A stretch of 64,000 bases of DNA from Eubacterium sp. AF22-9. Lineage in GTDB: Bacteria; Bacillota; Clostridia; Lachnospirales; Lachnospiraceae. The translations under genes and the position numbers were made by a program. The stretch spans positions 1 through 64,000 of the forward strand of contig QRVH01000007.1 in NCBI GenBank assembly GCA_003458705.1, given 5' to 3'. Under the pieces are notes generated by a model. That model was not told the DNA's origin. It saw only the letters and a list, made by a program, of their open reading frames with translations, and searched no databases. Position 1 is the stretch's first letter. Each line of letters begins with the position of its first letter. Shown here piece by piece: positions 58,159-64,000 of the stretch.

Positions 58159-61100
58159 ATGAGTTTTACACATTTGCATGTGCATACAGAATATTCATTG
58201 CTGGATGGCTCCAGTAAGATAAAAGAGATTACTAAACGGGCAAAGGAACTTGGCATGGACAGCCTTGCAATAACTGACCATGGTGTGATGTATGGTGTTA
58301 TTGAATTTTACGAGGCGGCTAGGAAGGCAGGAATCAAGCCTGTTCTTGGCTGTGAGGTGTATGTAGCTCCGGGGTCAAGGTTTGATAAAGGCGCAGGACA
58401 GAGTGAGGATAAATATAATCATCTTGTATTGCTGGCAGAGAATAACACCGGATATCAGAATCTTATGAAGATAGTCTCAAAGGGGTTTACAGAAGGCTTT
58501 TACTATAAGCCGAGAGTAGACAAGGAAGTGTTAAGGGAATATCACGAGGGAATTATTGCTACGAGTGCGTGTCTTGCAGGAGAGGTGCAGAGATATCTTT
58601 CAAGGGGAATGTATGAGACAGCAAGAGATGTGGCATTGGAACTTCAGGATATATTTGGTAAAGGCAATTTCTTTCTGGAGCTTCAGGATCATGGAATAGC
58701 GGAACAGCACTATGTCAATCCACAGCTTATGCGTATGCATAATGAGACCGGAATTGAACTGGTATGTACGAATGATGTTCATTATACCTATGCAGATGAT
58801 GTAGATGCACATGATATATTATTATGTATACAGACAGGTAAGAAGCTTTCTGATGAAAACAGGATGCGATATGAGGGTGGACAGTTCTATTTAAAGTCAG
58901 AGGAAGAGATGGCGGAATTGTTCAAATACGCACCGGAAGCAGTTGAGAACACTCATAAGATAGCAGAAAGATGTAATGTTGAGATAGAATTCGGAGTTAC
59001 AAAGCTGCCAGCATTTGATGTGCCTGAAGAATATGGAAAGAATTCATGGGTGTATCTTAATGCTTTATGTTATGAGGGATTAAAGAAGAGATATCCGGAC
59101 AAGACCGCAGATGTATGCATTGAAGATATTATAGAGCAGGCAAAAGCATCAATAGTTGCAGACAGAAAAGATGTTGTTATAAAAAGGGCAGAGGATTCGA
59201 ATGATATATTCCAGAGACTTTCTTACGAGCTGTCAGTTATCTATTCAATGGGATATGTCGATTATTTCCTGATTGTGTGGGATTACATTAATTATGCCAA
59301 GACACATGATATTCCGGTTGGACCCGGACGAGGCTCAGCGGCGGGAAGTCTTGTGTCATACTGTCTTGGAATAACAACGCTTGACCCTGTTAAATACAAT
59401 CTTGTATTTGAACGATTCCTGAATCCTGAGCGTGTGTCCATGCCCGATATTGACGTGGACTTTGCACCAGAAGGCAGACAGAAGGTTATTGATTATGTTA
59501 TAGAAAAATATGGTAAAGAATGTGTGTGCCAGATAATCACATTTGGAACAATGGCAGCAAGAGCCGTTATTAAAGATGTCGGAAGGGTTATGGATCTTCC
59601 ATATGCGATGGTTGATAACATTGCGAAGATGATACCACAGAAGGTTGGAGTTACGATTGACAGTGCAATGAATGGTGACGCAGACAGGGATATTAAGCCA
59701 AATGCTGAGTTTAAGGCATTGTATGAAGCTGATGAGACAGTGAGAGATCTTATAGATAAAGCAAAGAGACTTGAAGGACTGCCAAGGCATGCTTCAGTTC
59801 ATGCCTCAGGTGTTCTTATCAGTCAGAAGGATGTTGGAGAATATGTTCCGGTTGCAGTTGGAGCGGATAATGTCAAGGTTACTCAGTTTGAGGGGCCTAC
59901 TCTGGAGCATCTGGGATTGTTAAAATTCGACTTTTTAGGTCTTAGAAACTTAACTGTAATCCAACAGACTGAAAAATGTGAACAGCAGATTGACCCTGCA
60001 TTTTCGGTGGATAATATACCATATAATGATAAGGCTGTATTCGAATGTATAAGTCAGGGCAAATGTGCCGGCATATTCCAGTTAGAGAGTGGCGGAATGA
60101 AGAACTTCATGAAGGAGTTAAAGCCGGACTGCTTAGAGGATCTGATTGCCGGAATCTCGCTTTACAGGCCCGGACCAATGGATTTTATACCACAGTATAT
60201 TAAGGGAAAAGAGAATGCAGGCAATATAACCTATGACTGCCCACAGTTAGAGCCAATATTAGAGCCGACATATGGCTGTATGGTGTATCAGGAACAGGTT
60301 ATGCAGATTGTGCGTGACCTTGCCGGATATTCATGGGGCGGAAGTGATAATGTGCGAAGAGCCATGGCAAAGAAGAAGCTTGATGTAATGGAGCAGGAAC
60401 GCCAGAATTTTGTATATGGTAACGAGGCTAACGGAGTGCCGGGATGTATTAAGAATGGTATAAGTGAGCAGACAGCCAACAGAATATATGATGAAATGAT
60501 GGATTTTGCCAAATATGCATTTAACAAGTCTCATGCGGCATGTTATGCGGTTGTGGCGTACCAGACAGCATATCTTAAGGTACATTTTCCTGTACAGTAT
60601 ATGGCATGGCTCATATCAAGTGTAACTGATAAGACAAGTAAGGTTGCAGAGTATATCCTTGCGGCAAGAGAGATGGGAATTAATATTCTTCCTGTTGATG
60701 TCAACAATTCTGTTGCGGATTTCAGTGTGGAGGGTAAGGAGATAAGATTTGGATTTAACGCGGTGAAGAGTATGGGAAGACCTACAATTACTGCGATTAT
60801 TGAAGAAAGAACCAATAATGGTGATTTCCACTCCATGCAGGATTTTATTACAAGAATGGCAGGCGTTCTTAATAAGAGAACAGTTGAGCATCTGATACTT
60901 GCAGGTGCATTTGACACATTTGGCAAAACTAGACGAGGCATGATGAATGTCTATGAAAGAATGATTGATAGTGCTGTTAAACAGAATAAAGATGCTATTT
61001 CAGGACAAATGTCTCTTTTTGATCTTGTAAGCGAAGAGGATAAAAAGAGCCTTGAAATGAAAGTACCTGATATTCAGGAATTTGAAAAAGAGGATCTGCT

Positions 61101-61725
61101 TGAACGCGAGAAAGAAGTTCTTGGAGTATATGTAACAGGACATCCTCTTGATGAATATACTGGTATGTGGGAGAAGCATATTTCTGCGAGAAGTACAGAT
61201 TTCCTTGTTGATGAAGAGACGGGAGAGACTAAGGCAGCAGACAGTACAAAACAGACGATTGGGGGACTTGTCAGAAATATTAAGGTAAATACTACTAAGA
61301 CAGGGCAGCAGATGGCATATCTTACTATTGAAGATTTTGTCGGAACGGTTGAAGTTATTCTGTTTCCAAGGTCATACGAGAAAAATAGAAGAATTCTTGA
61401 TACTACTAATAAAGTATTTGTTACCGGACGCGTTCAGGCTAATGTTAATGCGGAAGCCAAACTTATAGCGGATAGTCTGGTGAGTTTTGAAAGTGTTCCA
61501 AAAAGACTGTGGTTAAGATTTGATAGCCTTGCAGTGTATGAAGAACATAGAGAAGAACTTTTTGATATTCTTAAGGAATCAGATGGCAGGGATACTGTCA
61601 CAATATACTGTGTGGCAGAAAAACAGAGGATTGCACTTCCACCAAGCCAGTGTGTGAGGGTGTCGTCAGACCTGCTTTATATTCTTAAGAATAAGTACGG
61701 TGAAAAAAATGTTGCCACAACATAA
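58159..61725 (+). CDS. dnaE: DNA polymerase III alpha subunit
   Basis: The 1188-residue replicative polymerase has the N-terminal PHP domain (FTHLHVHTEYSLLDGSS), the catalytic Asp residues around SMPDIDVDFAPEGR, the conserved GPGRGSAAGSLVSYCLGIT loop, a tandem HhH region and a C-terminal OB fold (GLVRNIKVNTTKTGQQMAYLT). Length is typical of Firmicute DnaE (DnaE1 type). AGAAGAGGAG precedes the ATG. It is likely cotranscribed with or close to pfkA. Confidence 0.96.
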   Translation: MSFTHLHVHTEYSLLDGSSKIKEITKRAKELGMDSLAITDHGVMYGVIEFYEAARKAGIKPVLGCEVYVAPGSRFDKGAGQSEDKYNHLVLLAENNTGYQNLMKIVSKGFTEGFYYKPRVDKEVLREYHEGIIATSACLAGEVQRYLSRGMYETARDVALELQDIFGKGNFFLELQDHGIAEQHYVNPQLMRMHNETGIELVCTNDVHYTYADDVDAHDILLCIQTGKKLSDENRMRYEGGQFYLKSEEEMAELFKYAPEAVENTHKIAERCNVEIEFGVTKLPAFDVPEEYGKNSWVYLNALCYEGLKKRYPDKTADVCIEDIIEQAKASIVADRKDVVIKRAEDSNDIFQRLSYELSVIYSMGYVDYFLIVWDYINYAKTHDIPVGPGRGSAAGSLVSYCLGITTLDPVKYNLVFERFLNPERVSMPDIDVDFAPEGRQKVIDYVIEKYGKECVCQIITFGTMAARAVIKDVGRVMDLPYAMVDNIAKMIPQKVGVTIDSAMNGDADRDIKPNAEFKALYEADETVRDLIDKAKRLEGLPRHASVHASGVLISQKDVGEYVPVAVGADNVKVTQFEGPTLEHLGLLKFDFLGLRNLTVIQQTEKCEQQIDPAFSVDNIPYNDKAVFECISQGKCAGIFQLESGGMKNFMKELKPDCLEDLIAGISLYRPGPMDFIPQYIKGKENAGNITYDCPQLEPILEPTYGCMVYQEQVMQIVRDLAGYSWGGSDNVRRAMAKKKLDVMEQERQNFVYGNEANGVPGCIKNGISEQTANRIYDEMMDFAKYAFNKSHAACYAVVAYQTAYLKVHFPVQYMAWLISSVTDKTSKVAEYILAAREMGINILPVDVNNSVADFSVEGKEIRFGFNAVKSMGRPTITAIIEERTNNGDFHSMQDFITRMAGVLNKRTVEHLILAGAFDTFGKTRRGMMNVYERMIDSAVKQNKDAISGQMSLFDLVSEEDKKSLEMKVPDIQEFEKEDLLEREKEVLGVYVTGHPLDEYTGMWEKHISARSTDFLVDEETGETKAADSTKQTIGGLVRNIKVNTTKTGQQMAYLTIEDFVGTVEVILFPRSYEKNRRILDTTNKVFVTGRVQANVNAEAKLIADSLVSFESVPKRLWLRFDSLAVYEEHREELFDILKESDGRDTVTIYCVAEKQRIALPPSQCVRVSSDLLYILKNKYGEKNVATT

Positions 61726-61830
61726 ATTTTAATTAAGATTGGTAAAAATTTATCAAAAAATGAAGATTTTTCTTTTATAATGTGGTAACATAAGACAGAA
61801 ATAATATGAAGAGATAAGAAAGGGGAAGTT

Positions 61831-62805
61831 ATGGCAAAGGAAATTAAAACAATCGGTGTATTAACAAGTGGTGGAGATGCTCCTGGTATGAATGCTGCTA
61901 TCCGTGCAGTTGTAAGAACTGCTTTGAATAAGGGACTTAAGGTCAAAGGTATTCAGAAGGGCTATAACGGACTTCTGAATGATGAGATAATTGATATGGA
62001 CAAGCGAAGCGTTGCTGATATTATTCAGCGAGGCGGAACAATCCTTTATACAGCACGATGCATGGAATTCATGACTGAAGAAGGTCAGAAGAAGGGTGCT
62101 GAAGTATGCAGAAAGCATGGAATTGACGGTATTGTTGTAATTGGTGGTGACGGTTCATTCAGAGGTGCGCAGAAGCTTGCAGCACAGGGAATCAATACTA
62201 TCGGACTTCCGGGAACTATCGACCTTGATATTGCATGCACGGATTATACTATCGGTTTTGATACTGCTGTTAATACAGCAATGGAAGCTATTGACAAGAT
62301 AAGGGATACATCTACATCACATGAAAGATGCAGTATTATCGAGGTTATGGGAAGAAATGCAGGATATATTGCATTATGGTGTGGTATTGCCAATGGTGCA
62401 GAGGATATTCTTCTTCCTGAGAGATACGATAATGATGAGCAGGCTCTTATTAACCACATTATTGAGGGAAGAAAGAAGGGCAAGAAGCACCATCTTATCA
62501 TTAATGCAGAAGGTATCGGACATTCTACAGGAATGGCAAGAAGAATTGAGGCTGCAACAGGTATTGAGACAAGAGCAACTATATTAGGATATATGCAGCG
62601 TGGTGGTTCTCCAACATGTAAGGACAGAATGTATGCATCTATCATGGGCGCTTATGCTGTTGACCTTCTTACAGAAGGAAAGAGCAACAGACTTGTAGCT
62701 TACAAGGATGGCAAGTTCGTTGATTATGATATTGATGAAGCGCTTGCTATGACTAAGGATATTAATGATTATGAATTTAATATAAGTGCATTACTTTCTA
62801 AGTAA
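61831..62805 (+). CDS. pfkA: 6-phosphofructokinase
   Basis: PfkA phosphorylates fructose 6-phosphate. The 324-residue protein has the ATP loop SGGDAPGMNAAIRAVVR and GGDGSFRGA (Gly at the position typical of ATP-dependent forms). The catalytic motif is GTIDLDIACTDYTIGFDTA rather than the usual GTIDNDI, so Asn is replaced by Leu between the two conserved Asp. MGRNAGY follows. AGGGGAAG precedes the ATG. Confidence 0.95.
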   Translation: MAKEIKTIGVLTSGGDAPGMNAAIRAVVRTALNKGLKVKGIQKGYNGLLNDEIIDMDKRSVADIIQRGGTILYTARCMEFMTEEGQKKGAEVCRKHGIDGIVVIGGDGSFRGAQKLAAQGINTIGLPGTIDLDIACTDYTIGFDTAVNTAMEAIDKIRDTSTSHERCSIIEVMGRNAGYIALWCGIANGAEDILLPERYDNDEQALINHIIEGRKKGKKHHLIINAEGIGHSTGMARRIEAATGIETRATILGYMQRGGSPTCKDRMYASIMGAYAVDLLTEGKSNRLVAYKDGKFVDYDIDEALAMTKDINDYEFNISALLSK

Positions 62806-62833
62806 TACATTTTTAAAGAAAGGTAACCTGACA

Positions 62834-63628
62834 ATGATAACCAGTACCAGCAGTTCACAGGTAAAGCATGTTATATCACTGCTTTCCAAGGCTAAGGAAA
62901 GAAAGAAGAATAATGAATATGTTGTTGAGGGAATCCGCATGGTATCTGAGGTTCCGGCAGATTTACTTGTAAAGATATATATGTCTGAAAGATTCCAGAA
63001 TAATAATTCTGAATATGTGAAGGAACTGGTAAAAAAACAGGGAATTTCTGATGACAGTATTGAAATTGTTGCAGACAATGTGTTTGACAGAATGTCACAG
63101 ACACAGACTCCGCAAGGGATTATGGCTGTTGTGAGGATGAAGGATAACAGTCTTTCTGATATGCTTTCAGGTAATCCATTGCTTATTCTGGTTGAGAATC
63201 TTCAGGATCCAGGCAATCTGGGAACTATAATAAGAATGGGTGAAGGCGCAGGAGTTACCGGGGTTATTATGAGTCCTAACACTGTTGATATATATAATCC
63301 TAAGACCATAAGGTCAACTATGGGTTCTATATTCAGGGTGCCATTCATATATGTGCAGGATTTTGGAGAGGCAGTTTCTGAGTGCCAGAAATCCGGCGTT
63401 AAGGTATATGCTGCACATCTTGATGGAAAGAACACATATCTTGGGGAGGATTACAGTACGCCGACAGCATTTCTTATAGGTAATGAGGGCAATGGTCTTA
63501 CAGATGACATTACAAAGCAGGCTGATACACTTATAAGAATTCCTATGGAGGGAGAGGTTGAATCTCTTAATGCTGCAATAGCGTGTACAATTCTTACATA
63601 TGAAGCTGTCAGACAGAGAAATGTATAA
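62834..63628 (+). CDS. TrmH/SpoU-family RNA 2'-O-methyltransferase
   Basis: The 264-residue protein has an N-terminal substrate-binding part (EYVVEGIRMVSEV) and the SPOUT domain motifs LVENLQDPGNLGTIIRMGEGAG, IGNEGNGL and IPMEGEVESLNAAIACTILTYE. Family members methylate rRNA or tRNA riboses (RlmB, TrmH types); which one is not settled here. The ATG at 62834 is chosen because AAAGG lies upstream; the longer frame would overlap pfkA. Confidence 0.9.
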   Translation: MITSTSSSQVKHVISLLSKAKERKKNNEYVVEGIRMVSEVPADLLVKIYMSERFQNNNSEYVKELVKKQGISDDSIEIVADNVFDRMSQTQTPQGIMAVVRMKDNSLSDMLSGNPLLILVENLQDPGNLGTIIRMGEGAGVTGVIMSPNTVDIYNPKTIRSTMGSIFRVPFIYVQDFGEAVSECQKSGVKVYAAHLDGKNTYLGEDYSTPTAFLIGNEGNGLTDDITKQADTLIRIPMEGEVESLNAAIACTILTYEAVRQRNV

Positions 63629-63694
63629 AATATTCAACTATTTATATGGTCACATACCATATTTTGTAAAACGAATTTAATAAACTAACCCGCA

Positions 63695-63717
63695 AACCCG
63701 CTCTATGAGCGGGTTTT
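63695..63717 (+). terminator. intrinsic terminator
   Basis: AACCCGCTC at 63695-63703 pairs with GAGCGGGTT at 63707-63715 around TAT, followed by T. It ends the pfkA/methyltransferase unit. Confidence 0.85.
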
Positions 63718-63724
63718 AACATAT

Positions 63725-63753
63725 TTGACAAATTAATGTAACTTTGCTATTAT
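63725..63753 (+). promoter_or_regulatory. promoter of the last, secreted-protein gene
   Basis: TTGACA at 63725-63730 is a perfect -35 box. TATTAT at 63748-63753 lies 17 bp on; TATAAT at 63751-63756 is a better -10 but 20 bp away. Confidence 0.6.
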
Positions 63754-63768
63754 AATTCCGTAATAAAT

Positions 63769-63785
63769 TGTAACATTTTTGTAAC
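63769..63785 (+). promoter_or_regulatory. WalR-type box (TGTAAC-N5-TGTAAC)
   Basis: TGTAAC at 63769-63774 and at 63780-63785, separated by five bases, match the direct-repeat consensus TGTWAH-N5-TGTWAH of the WalR (YycF) regulator. A third TGTAAC is at 63737-63742. The box lies 16 bp downstream of the candidate -10 and 47 bp before the ATG of a secreted-protein gene, a common kind of WalR target. Confidence 0.6.
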
Positions 63786-63831
63786 AATTTATAGGCGAAG
63801 CTAAATAAGCCGCCGGAAAGGGAAGTATAAT

Positions 63832-64000
63832 ATGAAACTTAGAAGTAGCAAAGCTGCTTGCTATATGGGAGCTGCGATTGTGTTGTTTATGACACCGGTT
63901 CTTCCAGCAGTAGCGACTACCTATGAGAAAACACAGAATACTGACACTGGAATTAAGGTAGCATCTTATTCAGCTAATACTGAAGAGGTTCTTGTAACTG
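63832..64000 (+). CDS. start of a secreted protein, cut by the window end
   Basis: Only the first 56 residues are present. The N-terminus is MKLRSSKAACYMGAAIVLF followed by MTPVLPAVATTYE: a charged start, hydrophobic core and Ala-x-Ala-like cut site, i.e. a signal peptide. AAAGGGAAG precedes the ATG. The WalR-type box upstream suggests a cell-wall hydrolase, but the catalytic part lies beyond the window, so the function is not known. Confidence 0.75.
   Translation, partial: MKLRSSKAACYMGAAIVLFMTPVLPAVATTYEKTQNTDTGIKVASYSANTEEVLVT

Noticed and set aside
63791-63831. c-di-AMP (ydaO) riboswitch before the last gene
   Set aside because: The leader is too short and lacks the conserved junctions; only a small GGCG/CGCC hairpin is present.

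Overview
The window is about 64 kb of low-GC, densely packed bacterial chromosome. It looks like a Lachnospiraceae genome, most likely Lachnospira (Eubacterium) eligens or a close relative; that name is inferred from protein flavour and gene content, not from any search. The evidence is a FabK-type fatty acid operon, a YesMN-type two-component system beside an oligosaccharide ABC importer, an NSS transporter, a flagellin lysine N-methylase, and AGGAGG ribosome binding sites throughout. No rRNA, complete tRNA, CRISPR array, prophage or transposase gene was seen.

Layout. 1-373: a structured repeat and a terminator. 374-3630: a secreted SGNH protein, a MATE exporter and a TetR regulator with its operator. 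3761-14245: a DegV fatty-acid binding protein followed by the fatty acid synthesis operon acpP-accB-accC-accD-accA-fabH-fabK-(FMN enzyme)-fabG-fabF-fabZ-marR. It has a strong promoter and a FabT-like operator, but no fabD, and AccD has no zinc ribbon. 14343-17730: an AEC transporter, two small membrane proteins and an AAA ATPase. 17738-29687: an alpha-glucan locus with an AraC regulator, glycogen/maltodextrin phosphorylase, a YesN/YesM pair, binding protein, two permeases and a second lipoprotein. Two genes here have leaders that can hide the ribosome binding site. 29761-37312: NSS transporter, nth, pilT, a membrane GGDEF protein, recQ and truA.

37313-42876: an amino-acid ABC transporter (minus strand) flanked by two palindromic elements, then a five-copy 62-bp tandem hairpin repeat and three genes of unknown function. 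42970-52583: fliB, a heterodimeric ABC exporter, a second ABC system with two permeases, a voltage-gated-type potassium channel and a phosphopantetheinyl transferase. 52669-63628: a BlaI-type regulator, pyrG (minus), ftsH, a PilZ protein (minus), dnaE, pfkA and a TrmH-family RNA methyltransferase. The window ends in the start of a secreted protein preceded by a WalR-type box.

Sequence quality matters for reading this window. Nine genes are broken by single-base gains or losses (mostly one lost base in a short run) and/or by exact tandem duplications of 34-92 bp. Several are essential (acpP, accB, accC, ftsH). In every case, removing the duplicate and/or the one-base shift restores a full-length gene whose length divides by three. 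I therefore read these as assembly or sequencing errors rather than biology, and annotate the full spans as single genes.

No large new system is evident. The best leads are: the zinc-ribbon-less AccD and missing fabD; the FabT-like operator with DegV next to the operon; a circularly permuted binding domain fused to its permease; the 62-bp tandem hairpins beside a Cys-rich protein; the palindromic elements; the hairpin leaders; and the WalR box before the last gene.
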